From Adineta vaga (taxonomy: Eukaryota > Rotifera), in NCBI GenBank assembly GCA_021613535.1, contig CP075493.1, positions 5,518,001 through 5,582,000 of the forward strand: 64,000 nucleotides of DNA. Direction: 5' to 3'. Positions within the stretch are counted from its first letter, which is position 1. Each line of letters starts with the position of its first letter. Under the pieces are notes generated by a model. The model made no database searches. It saw only the letters and a program-made list of their open reading frames with translations, and was not told where the DNA came from. Positions 23,701-36,345 of this stretch are shown piece by piece. A program made the translations under genes and the position numbers.

Positions 23701-24866
23701 TACAAGATGTATGTTTTTATTTTTTGTTTGAAGATATCTATATTCATCTATGTTGTTAAATTATTGATAACAAGAGTAAATGAATTCGAATAGAATGAAC
23801 ATCAAACAGAAATGATATCTGTTAGTAATGATGATTTCATATCATATGTATTTTATAATATGACATGTGTCTATGATTTTGATTCATATGTACTACATAT
23901 CTACATCTGTTGTTTGTATATTGTCGGCATATGCAATCAAGATGATTTTTCCATTGTTAAGATTTAATAAATAAAATGAAAAAACGTAGAGAAACTGATT
24001 TTTAACATCTTAAGTTCGATTGAAAGAAGACATGAAAATGAACTATTGCAATGTGTTATTTACTGAATGTATGCGTTTTCTTGATTAACAAAAGACTTCT
24101 CTTGACATGATATACTACTAGTTCGCGTTGTAGTCTTTTTTTCTTACAATTTATTCATATAATATTAATTCATTTGGATATTAGTCATACATAGAATAAA
24201 ATATCAAATAGCTTTGAATAAAGATTCTTTCCTTTTCGTACATGAATGCATATATGTATGTGTTGGTATTGACAATGCAATGACTTATATTATTTCGATT
24301 TCGTTTGTGTTTCTATAAGACATATTCATGAAATTGTGAAATTTAAAATGCAAATGTCGTCTATATAGAACTGAAGTCTATCGAATCAGCATTTCTATTT
24401 CATTATTCATATTGATAATGACGATGGGATTAATGATATATATGTTCAATATAAAGAAGGAGAACATCGAATCAATATTTCGATATGATATATGATACTG
24501 ACAATCATCGTTTGTATATCGTGCAACATAGACATAGATGATGGTAATGATCAAGTAGAAGACAATATTCTTATATATAAGATACGAAAGATAAGATATA
24601 CAGTATGTAATTCCAAGTAAATATTTACTTGAAGTTGTTTGTTCGAAATAGCGTAGCATAGAAGATATATATGTATGTATGTTATGGAAAACATATCAAG
24701 ATGAATATGAAATTATAGAGTGATACATGTTGTTGTTTTTTTTTTCTAATCGAAGAATAGAAAAAAACGACTAAGTCATAGAAAATGAATGAATGAATAA
24801 GAGAGAAATTATTACTGATGATAAAATGCAAATGTCGTATAGGACTGAAGCCTATCGAATCAGCAT
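20762..24866 (-). other. rDNA spacer 2
   Basis: A complete 4.1-kb spacer with the standard layout: ETS hairpins near 20780 and 21145, subrepeats at 21346-22199, unique AT-rich DNA, hairpin blocks at 24345-24392 and 24823-24866, and a short form of the TATG microsatellite. No gene is seen. Confidence 0.9.
21346..22199. repeat. Degenerate ~80-bp spacer subrepeats (array 2)
   Basis: Same unit order as array 1. It differs by one fewer T in two pyrimidine runs (near 21985 and 22145). Confidence 0.75.
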
Positions 24867-25280
24867 AACATCGAGCAGAAACTCAGCGGATCGCAATGTG
24901 GCGGTTGCTCTCACGTGTACGTTACTCTGTTACTGAAGAAAGTCGTTTACAATCGATTCTAGCCATTAGTGTTGTTTCGACTAAAAATGCATCGTTGCAA
25001 TCACAATCTCATTTCGATTATGACGAGGCAACAATACGGTAGCTTCATTCATATGTTCACTTGATCAACAGTTTGAACATATATAAATGTGCTGACGACA
25101 ACCAATGTGCCAAAAAATCATTGAGTCTAGATCGGATTCCAACTTAGAGGCGTTCAGTTGTAAGCCGTCGGATGGTAGCTTCGCATCATTGTCCTTTCGA
25201 ACAAATACGTAAACCAAATGTCCGAACGTACGGTTCCTCTCGTACTAAGTACGATTCCTATATCAATGACAAAATCCAAT

Positions 25281-25333
<53 letters not shown>

Positions 25334-25375
25334 ATTGGTGGGTGAACAATCCAACACTTTGCGAAGTCTGCTTCG

Positions 25376-25413
<38 letters not shown>

Positions 25414-25436
25414 GACGTCGCTATGAACGCTTGGCC

Positions 25437-25471
<35 letters not shown>

Positions 25472-25852
25472 TCACCTCTTGCAAAAAACTCGTTAAATCA
25501 AAAGGATCGATAGGCCCGGATTTCTCCGTCTGTATTCGTACTGAAAATCTAAATCAAGCTGACTTATGCCCTTTTACTCAATGTGTGGTTTCTGTCCGCA
25601 CTGAGTCAACTTTTGGACACCTACGTTAACATTTGATAGATGTACCGCCCCAGCCAAACTCCCCACCTGTCTCTTTCCTTGAAGCAGATCACGTTGATAC
25701 AAGTATCGACGTTTGTCACTCAAACACTGGATGTAAAATCCAATCTCTGTATAACCAAGTAAGTAAAGAAACAATGAAAATAATGGTGTTTCATTGACGT
25801 GTTGCCACTCCCATCTACGCTACACTTTTCAAGTCTCTTTACGAAGACAGAT

Positions 25853-25886
<34 letters not shown>

Positions 25887-25893
25887 ATTGAAG

Positions 25894-25935
<42 letters not shown>

Positions 25936-25945
25936 CAGGGACAGT

Positions 25946-26005
<60 letters not shown>

Positions 26006-26007
26006 AG

Positions 26008-26045
<38 letters not shown>

Positions 26046-28247
26046 ATTTGAATTTCTTCACGTTAACATTCAGAGCACTGGGCAGAAATCACTTTGCGTC
26101 AACACCAAGTTTTCCGGCCAATCGCAAAGCTCTGTTTTAATTAGACAGTCGGATTCCCCTAGACGCAGCGAGTTCTAAGTTTGCTATTAAACGATGTCCG
26201 AAGTAATACGACCCGCAAGCGAACCGCATACCGTAGCAAAACGATTCCACAGCAAGACAAGCCACTAGTCCGAACGATCAGACACATTGCTGCATCCGAA
26301 AGCTCAGCTCCAATAGCAAGTCTACTGCTTTATCATCAAGCCCGAACACCCTAGCACTTAGAGCCAATCGTTATCCCGAAGTTGCCGATCGATTTTGCCG
26401 ACTTCCCTTGTGCTACCTAGTTCTAATTGACTAGAGGCTTTTCACCTTGGAGACCTGATGCGGTTTAGAGTACAGATAAGTGCGAAATTGAATATCTCGC
26501 TCAAATTTTCAAGGATCACAAATGATGCACCGAGGAAGTAGCAAGAACGGCTACTCTTTACCTTCATTTGAACCCTATCTCCAGTTGAACTGATTCCAGG
26601 GTCGTCTGATGAAGTAACAAAGAAGAGAAAACTCTTTCCAGGACCACTTGTGATGTATTTGAGCTTGTTTGTGTTACCACATATGTTTGACACGAAATCA
26701 AACAATCTCCGACACTTAGTACAAGAATATTAACTTGTTTCCCTTTCGATTTGATGGAATATAAATATGATATGAATATAGATATTCCTCGTTCGGAACC
26801 CTCTTTCGAGCGCATCTTAGGACTGACTGACCCATGTCCAATAGCTGTTCACATGGAACCTTTCTCCACGTCAGTCTTCAAAGTTCTCATTTGAATAGTT
26901 GCTACTACCACTAAGATCTGTACATATGACTGCTCAAGCCACACTCACGTGTTAGCCTTCGACGCAACCATATCAACCGTCCTACTTGTTACGACATGAT
27001 GTCCGTTAATGGCTTGTTGTATCGTAACAGTCAAGTATAAGAGGCTCGCTCGAGCGCCATCCATTTTTTAGGACTAGTCGATTCGGCAGGTGAGTTGTTA
27101 CACACTCCTTAACGGATTCCGACTTCCATGGCCACCGTCCTGCTGTCTATATCGACCAACACCTTTTATGGTATCTGATGAGCGAGACCATCTGGCTCTT
27201 TATCTTGACGTTTTGTGCATCCAACAGCGCCAGTTCTGCTTACCAAAAATGGCCCACTTGGCACTCACATTCGCTGTTCATTCTCAATGAAGTAGAAAAA
27301 TGAACTTCATACCCATTTAAAGTTTGTCAATAGGTTGAGCGTATTTTACGCCCAATGCCTCTAAACATTCGCTTTACCGGATATAACTGTGAAAATTGAA
27401 TGCCAGCTATCCTGAGGGAAACTTCGGACGGAACCAGCTACTAGATGGTTCGATTAGTCTTTCGCCCTTAACGCATGTTTGACGATCGATTTGCACGTCA
27501 GAACCGCTACGAACTTCCACCAGGGTTTCCCCTGGCTTCATTCTACACACGTTAAGTTCACCATCTTTCGGGTCTCATTGCATATACTCTTACTAAGCTC
27601 TTTGCCAGCGGCAATAGAACCTGTCAGTGTTGCGTTCATTGTCATGATTTGCACCAGATGACAGAAATCACACTTCAAACATTGCAAGAATGTTCTTTAC
27701 TTTCATTACGAGCAAGGCTTTTCATACAGCCGAACTCTTGCACATGCAGTGAACTCCTTAGACCGTGTTTCAAGACGGGTCGAATAACTCGGCATTCAAA
27801 ACTCCTGTTGACTTGCCGATTTCATTGACAGCCACAAAACATTAGGCATTGACAATGAATAAAACTAATATTGTTTAGATATTAGTTACTCATGTAACAC
27901 AAACAATGCTCATGGCGTGCCGTACTCGAAAGTACTGAAATCAAAGAACACGTCAGTTTACCTATAACGCCAAGTCGAATTTGTTATTTATGCAAGTCAT
28001 ATTTTTAACACGACTAAAAGTCGCTACCAAAATAGACTGATTCGACTAGCTGTAATGTTATAGATCCAGGTTCAGTTAATACTTTGAAAATGCATCCGAT
28101 TCTAGGCAAGAACATATCAATGGACTGTTGAAGTTCCAAATCAACATGTATTACCATCATATAGAAATCGAATTGAATCCAAAGTAATCTGATGAATGCG
28201 GCCATTCGTTTTCTTCTGTACGGTTTTACGTACTATTTAACTCTCTC

Positions 28248-28298
<51 letters not shown>

Positions 28299-28637
28299 GT
28301 TATAATATTTAGCTTTGGAACAAGTTTACGTCCCACGTTGGCGTAGCAATCTCAAACTACGCTACTCGAAAGGTAGACAATGTACGGCACAGAACTATTC
28401 GTGATTATAGGACTAGCACCTTCTATGGTTAAAGCCCTGATCAAAGGAACTCACACGAACAGGCACCATACAGTAGTTACCCCAAATGCTACAATGCATG
28501 TCAGAAGTAAATCTAACACGCTTCAGCAATGAGCTTTTGCCGGTTCATTCGCCATTACTAAGGCAATCTCAGTTGATTTCTTTTCCTTTGCTTATTAATA
28601 TGCTTAAGTTCAGCAAGTATTCTAATTTGACTTCAGC
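24867..28637 (-). rRNA. 28S rRNA, unit 3
   Basis: An uninterrupted large-subunit gene of about 3771 nt, one of the two best reference copies in the window (with unit 5). The 28S region used by the 61-bp-duplicating element occurs once (near 27379-27440), and the R4-like site is empty. It has a private change near 26419 (CTACCTAG for CTACCTTG) and an extra T in the run near 27064. Confidence 0.95.
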
Positions 28638-28937
28638 TTGAAATGTGAAAATAAATGGATAAGTATATATTACACACATATTTATGTTACAAAGTCATTC
28701 GATTGCATGTTGATTATCAGTAACATGGATATGATAAAGATTTCTCATGTTATGACAGTTCACACAATAAAATTCATTTGTGTATGTGTATAACTCCGTT
28801 TTATACGTATACAACATTATATAGAAATCTATATAATGATATATGTTATATATGTCTTGCAAGCTAGATAAAGTAATATTATCGAACTTGCCAGCAATTC
28901 ATTTAGAAAATAAATGAATTTGATGTTATGTAAACAA
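28638..28937 (-). other. ITS2, unit 3
   Basis: A 300-nt spacer matching units 2, 4 and 5. Confidence 0.9.
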
Positions 28938-29088
28938 GACTGAAGCAAATTTAGCCTCGACTAATGTCTTGGCTGCTAGATGCGTTCGAGTTATTCATGC
29001 TCAATGTGTCCTGCAATTCGCATTGCTTTCTCGCACTTTGCTGCGCTCTTCATCGAATAACGAGCCGAGTGATCCACCGTACAGAATT
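28938..29088 (-). rRNA. 5.8S rRNA, unit 3
   Basis: A 151-nt gene identical to the other units; its 3' end is complementary to the 28S 5' end at 28620-28637. Confidence 0.95.
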
Positions 29089-29308
29089 ATTTTTTTTGTT
29101 TCTGTATATGTATACAATTCGATTCATATTCAATGACAAACAACAATGATTTGTTGAATGGAAAAGTTTGAAACAAGTCACAGTTTTGAATATACTATGA
29201 CTTGTTAGTTACATAATGGTGCGACACAATCATCACACATGTAATATGTATGATGATGCGTGCGAAGTTAGAAGTTTTGTTTATGATTGGAAATCAATCA
29301 TAGAACGG
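29089..29308 (-). other. ITS1, unit 3
   Basis: A 220-nt spacer with one private 1-nt insertion (GATGATGCGTGCG for GATGATCGTGCG near 29257). Confidence 0.9.
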
Positions 29309-29454
29309 TAATGATCCATACGCAGGTTCACCTACGAATACCTTGTTACGACTTTTACTTCCTCTAAATGATCCAGTTTGAGCATCTTTTCGATAAAAAC
29401 CGAACGACCCGAGAGCCGCTCGGAAAACCAAGCCGAAGATCTCACTAAAACATT

Positions 29455-29489
<35 letters not shown>

Positions 29490-31119
29490 ACAGGGACATA
29501 ATCAGCACATTCTGATGAAATAGTGCTTACTAGGAATTCCTCGTTGACGGAGAATAATTGCAAGCTCCGATCCCAGTCACGAAGAGAATTCATGGTTACC
29601 CACTTCTGTCGAAGTAGGAAGAAACATTCTGAACTCTCCAGTGTAGCGCGCGTGCAGCCTCGGACATCTAAGGGCATCACAGACCTGTTATTGCTCCATT
29701 TCGTGTGGCTTAAAAGTGCCACTTATCCTGCTAAGAAGTCTTGAAAAGTCCCTTCGAACTTTAGACTATTTAGTAAGCCGGAGTCTCGTTCGTTATCGAA
29801 ATTAATCAGACAAATCGCTCCACGAACTACGAACGACCATGCACCACCACCCACCTAATCAAGAAAGAGCTCTCAATCTGTCAATCCTAAAAGTGTCCTG
29901 GCCGAGTAAGGTTTCCCGTGTTGAGTCAAATTAGGCCACAGGCTCCACTTCTTGTGTGTCCTTCCGTCAATTCTTTTAAGTTTCAGCTTTGCAACCATAC
30001 TTCCCCCGGAACCTAAAAACTTAGATTTCTCGAGATCCGCCAGATGAGTCATATAAATAACCGCATCTAAAAGACAGTTGGCAACGTTTATGGTTTGAAC
30101 TAGGACGGTATCTAATCGTCTTCGAACCTCAAACTTTCGTTCTTGATTAATGAAAACATTCTTGGCGAACGCCTTCGTTGCTGTTCGTCCTGTGGCGATC
30201 CAAGAATTTCACCTCTCACACCACAGTACGTACGCCCCCCTCTGATCCTATTAATCATTATCTCAATTTCTAAAACCAACGAAATAAAATCGAGATCTTA
30301 TTTCATTATTCCATGCAATATATATAGGCGAAAGCCTGCTTTTAGCACTCTAATTTTCTCAAAGTAAACGTTCTGGCAACTGACGACAATCGATAAAGAT
30401 CATCGCCAGCCGTCCAGCAAATGAGGATCTGTTAACCAACATGGCCAGTTAGACCAGCTAGCAACAAATACCCGAAATTCAACTACGAGCTTTTAAACAC
30501 AGCAACTTTAGTTTTCCTTATTGGAGCTGGAATTACCGCGGCTGCTGGCACCAGACTTGCCCTCCAATTGTTAATCGATAACCTGTTTACAGTGTTCCCA
30601 TTCCGATTGTCAGCCTAAATAAGACTAACATCGTTATTTCTCTTCACTACCTCCTCGTTTTGAGAGTGGGTAATTTGCGCGCCTGCTGCCTTCCTTGGAA
30701 GTGGTCGCCGTTTCTCAGGCGGCCTCTCCAGAACCAAACCCTGATTCTCTGTACTCGTTACAACCACGGTAGACATATAATGTACCGTCTAAAGTTGATA
30801 AGTCAGACACTTGAAAGATATGTCGTCGACACAAAGGTCATACGATCAACACAAAGTTATTTAGAGTCACCAACAAACAGTTCCGGTTAAAGAACTAGAA
30901 GGTTTTGATCTAATAAAAGCATTCCGATATTACTACCGGAATTGTCGCATGTATTAGCCCAGGCTTTTCCTCGGTTATTCCATTTAGAATTTATGATCAA
31001 AGAAAGTTATAGCTGATGTAATGAGCCGTACGCAGTTTCACCTTAAACCAGTTCATACTTAGACATGCATGGCTTAATCTTCAAGACAAAGGAAAGCCAC
31101 CGACAAGATCAATCGGAAA
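29309..31119 (-). rRNA. 18S rRNA, unit 3
   Basis: A full-length 18S of about 1811 nt. Several homopolymers are one base shorter than in the other units (near 29589, 29714 and 30491), and there is one substitution near 30178. The homopolymer pattern is more likely residual long-read error than true variation. All conserved functional blocks are intact. Confidence 0.95.
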
Positions 31120-34100
31120 GCTTCGTTATATATATATGCATATACAAGAAGATATGTATATGCTTTTTTTCACAACAAGTCAAATGAAATCACTTCATTA
31201 TGACCAGTGTTTATAGTATAAATATTACATTTATATTCGTTGTTTCATCGAGACGAAACAAAACCAACCCACATCATAGGAATAAATTCATTCCTGTTTT
31301 TAATGCAACTCATTTACAAGCATTCAAGCCCAAACTATCAACATATGACCAATTATTGAAAACTGATCAACAAGATGTTAGTTTATATATGTGTGTGCGT
31401 AAGTTGAAACATTTTCAACCGCATTCACTTCTTTGCCATTCGTGATGCATTTTGTTTGCAATTAGTTCGTTTTTTTATATGATATTTGTATATGATCATG
31501 TGAAAAGTTGACGAAGCAGCTTCGACAAACTTTTTTTTTCATCATACACAATTTATTTCATACTGCTAAACAACTGTATCAACACAGTCATACTAGCCGA
31601 ACCATCGCTTCATCACAACATCATCCTCGAGAAACTAGACCATTCTTGTGTCAGTCGAATCTGTACAAAAATTGTTATATCGGAATCGCGTACTACGAGT
31701 TTGCTTCATATATAACTGAGGAATACGTCAATCCATCTGCTTATTCATTTTTTCATTCACCTACGTCGTTGTATTAACTCCATATGTAATACGAAGTAGA
31801 CTAAATCGATTTGCCAAATCCATTTTCTATTCAGCTATTTTATTGTAGCAACTTCATATATAATATGAGCTCGAGTTAATCTATTTGCTTGATCATCGTC
31901 GTGTCTTCGCGTATTTCTTTTTCTTTCTTTCAACTATATATTATATACTACGACTTGGCGACCGATTCGCTTATTCGTCTTCACACCCTTGTATATTTCT
32001 TTTCTTTCCTGTATACTGTACTATTCTATATTATATATGAAGAGTGGTCAATCGCTTTGCTTATTCGTCTTTGCATTTTTACCTATTTCTTTTCCTTTTC
32101 TTTAACCTCATATTATATATGAAATCCAGTCCATTTGCTTACTCATACTTTTGGATTCAGTTATTTCTCTTACTTACTCTTCATCTTCATACGTAAAATC
32201 AAGTGAAATCAATCCATTTGCTAATTCATTGTCTTCAAATCATGTATTTCGTTTACGCGTTTTGCAACTTCATACTATATATGAAATCAAGTACATCTAT
32301 TAACTTACTCGTTTTCTTGTATTCAGCTAAAACTTTGGTTTCTCTTCAATTTCATATCATATATAAAATCCAGTCAGTAGATTTACTTATTGATTCTTTC
32401 GTATTCAGCTACATCTTCTCTCTCTGTTATCTTCATATAAAATATCAACCCGAGTCAATTCATTTGTCTGTTCATTTTCCTACATTTTCCTATTCGTTTT
32501 TTTCTCTGTCAATCAACATTATATCGAAAATAAAATTGAAGCAATTTATTTGCTAAATCGGTTTTCATCAATAAGCTAATTGATTTGTTTCAATTGTATA
32601 CTTTGGATGAAATGATGTATTTTATTATGTCAGAGTAAGTATACGTATCTAGATTTCATACATATGACAGATAATAGAAGTCGTTCTCTTCTTCTCGTTA
32701 AATAAGCCAAAAAAAAAGAAATAGTCACACAGTCAAGCATTGATTTGTTTTTCGAAATTTTACTTTTTTTTTTTTCGCACATCATATGTCTATTTTGATC
32801 TTCTTTCATTTGCAATTTATATAAATTCCGAAAGTAAGTAAAGTTATTTTCTTAACGTTCTCTCATTCATCGATTCATTTGATTCTTCGTTTCATTTATT
32901 TTGATTTTAATTTTCAAATAGATAATACAATGAAACAAATCGATATCAAATCATTCGTTTTATTCTATTGCTGGTTATAGATGTCATTCGATGAAATATT
33001 CTTATTTCATTCGATCGAGAAATGAATAAAATAATCGAATCGAATTTTCTTCATTCAATTCACTTTCTTTAGTTTTTTCTTATTCAATTTCATTATATTT
33101 CTTTTCTTTTCACATATTCATTTGAAATATTTTATACTTCTATGTTTATCATCATACAATCGAGAAAATCTCTCTTCTATTCTTATTTCATGATTTCATA
33201 CATTCTCCAGATGATTACATATATATGAATAAAGTAGAACTATCGTATTTGTTAACTTGATTTCTTCTATAATATCAATCATAAAATTAGCATCTTTATG
33301 AGAAAAGATATGTTTTTCCATAAATCTTCATGGATTTGGTATTCAAGCATATTTTCTCCTTATTAATTTTATAAATATATATGACATTTCAATTTTGACA
33401 TTTGTTTTATTTTCGTTTTCTATATCATATTCAATCAAAGATAATATATTCGTCATACACATTTAGCTGTTATATTCAATTGATATAGGTAATTTTAACA
33501 TTCGATCTTCATTCTCATCATTTATCTACATGTATTTAGATCCTTATTTCATTTTACATGCTTGGTAAAATTCAAAATGACATTTATTCATATGTGTATA
33601 GTTTACGAATCGAATTCCCTTCAAATGTTGAATATTTGTTCATTGTGAGAAAATATAAACTTTTCATATTCATTCATACAAGATACTATTACTATACGAT
33701 ATGAAAGTTATTGAAAACGATTTTATATTGAGCAACAATCGATCAAGATGACACAACAGATCGATATTTATATCGTAGAAATGTATAGAATGAGAATGAA
33801 AAGTTTCAACATATTTATTGGATGGATATGTTCGTGAACAAAATGCTACTTAATTTAGACGAAATTTTATGAAAATGACGTTGAAACATGTATGATTTTG
33901 GTTTTCTATTTCATATCCTATGAATAGGAATTAATATAATCGAAAGCTACATGTCAACAATGTGTATAAGCGTATGGAGAAGAGAATTTTTAAATGATCT
34001 ACTATCTATTTGTATACACCCTCAAGTAAACATCGAAAATCATTTGAATTCTTAGATACAAGATGTATGTTTTATTTTTTGTTTGAAGATATCTATATTC

Positions 34101-35212
34101 ATCTATGTTGTTAAATTATTGATAACAAGAGTAAATGAATTCGAATAGAATGAACATCAAACAGAAATGATATCTGTTAGTAATGATGATTTCATATCAT
34201 ATGTATTTTATAATATGACATGTGTCTATGATTTTGATTCATATGTACTACATATCTACATCTGTTGTTTGTATATTGTCGGCATATGCAATCAAGATGA
34301 TTTTCCATTGTTAAGATTTAATAAATAAAATGAAAACGTAGAGAAACTGATTTTTAACATCTTAAGTTCGATTGAAAGAAGACATGAAAATGAACTATTG
34401 CAATGTGTTATTTACTGAATGTATGCGTTTTCTTGATTAACAAAAGACTTCTCTTGACATGATATACTACTAGTTCGCGTTGTAGTCTTTTTTCTTACAA
34501 TTTATTCATATAATATTAATTCATTTGGATATTAGTCATACATAGAATAAAATATCAAATAGCTTTGAATAAAAGATTCTTTCCTTTTCGTACATGAATG
34601 CATATATGTATGTGTTGGTATTGACAATGCAATGACTTATATTATTTCGATTTCGTTTGTGTTTCTATAAGACATATTCATGAAATTGTGAAATTTAAAA
34701 TGCAAATGTCGTCTATATAGAACTGAAGTCTATCGAATCAGCATTTCTATTTCATTATTCATATTGATAATGACGATGGGATTAATGATATATATGTTCA
34801 ATATAAAGAAGGAGAACATCGAATCAATATTTCGATATGATATATGATACTGACAATCATCGTTTGTATATCGTGCAACATAGACATAGATGATGGTAAT
34901 GATCAAGTAGAAGACAATATTCTTATATATAAGATACGAAAGATAAGATATACAGTATGTAATTCCAAGTAAATATTTACTTGAAGTTGTTTGTTCGAAA
35001 TAGCGTAGCATAGAAGATATATATGTATGTATGTTATGGAAAACATATCAAGATGAATATGAAATTATAGAGTGATACATGTTGTTGTTTTTCTAATCGA
35101 AGAATAGAAAAAACGACTAAGTCATAGAAAATGAATGAATGAATAAGAGAGAAATTATTACTGATGATAAAATGCAAATGTCGTATAGGACTGAAGCCTA
35201 TCGAATCAGCAT
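31120..35212 (-). other. rDNA spacer 3
   Basis: A complete spacer with the standard order. From about 33.07 kb, and clearly from 33.9 kb, many homopolymers are one or more bases shorter than in other spacers (for example near 34072, 34305, 34333 and 35088). This suggests lower consensus quality leading into the damaged 28S of unit 4. No gene is seen. Confidence 0.88.
31704..32554. repeat. Degenerate ~80-bp spacer subrepeats (array 3)
   Basis: Same composition as array 1, except for a 4-nt loss near 32130 (CAGTCCATTT for CAGTCACTCCATTT) and two substitutions near 32379 and 32450. Confidence 0.75.
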
Positions 35213-35623
35213 AACATCGAGCAGAAACTCAGCGGATCGCAATGTGGCGGTTGCTCTCACGTGTACGTTACTCTGTTACTGAAGAAAGTCGTTTACAATC
35301 GATTCTAGCCATTAGTGTTGTTTCGACTAAAATGCATCGTTGCAATCACAATCTCATTTCGATTATGACGAGGCAACAATACGGTAGCTTCATTCATATG
35401 TTCACTTGATCAACAGTTTGAACATATATAAATGTGCTGACGACAACCAATGTGCCAAAAATCATTGAGTCTAGATCAGTTCCAACTTAGAGGCGTTCAG
35501 TTGTAAGCCGTCGGATGGTAACTTCGCATCATTGTCCTTTCGAACAAATACGTAAACCAAATGTCCGAACGTACGGTTCCTCTCGTACTAAGTACGATTC
35601 CTATATCAATGACAAAATCCAAT

Positions 35624-35676
<53 letters not shown>

Positions 35677-35718
35677 ATTGGTGGGTGAACAATCCAACAC
35701 TTTGCGAAGTCTGCTTCG

Positions 35719-35755
<37 letters not shown>

Positions 35756-35778
35756 GACGTCGCTATGAACGCTTGGCC

Positions 35779-35813
<35 letters not shown>

Positions 35814-36192
35814 TCACCTCTTGCAAAAACTCGTTAAATCAAAAGGATCGATAGGCCCGGATTTCTCCGTCTGTATTCGTACTGAAAATCTAAATCAAGC
35901 TGACTTATGCCCTTTTACTCAATGTGTGGTTTCTGTCCGCACTGAGTCAACTTTGGACACCTACGTTAACATTTGATAGATGTACCGCCCCAGCCAAACT
36001 CCCCACCTGTCTCTTTCCTTGAAGCAGATCACGTTGATACAAGTATCGACGTTTGTCACTCAAACACTGGATGTAAAATCCAATCTCTGTATAACCAAGT
36101 AAGTAAAGAAACAATGAAAATAATGGTGTTTCATTGACGTGTTGCCACTCCCATCTACGCTACACTTTTCAAGTCTCTTTACGAAGACAGAT

Positions 36193-36226
<34 letters not shown>

Positions 36227-36233
36227 ATTGAAG

Positions 36234-36275
<42 letters not shown>

Positions 36276-36285
36276 CAGGGACAGT

Positions 36286-36345
<60 letters not shown>
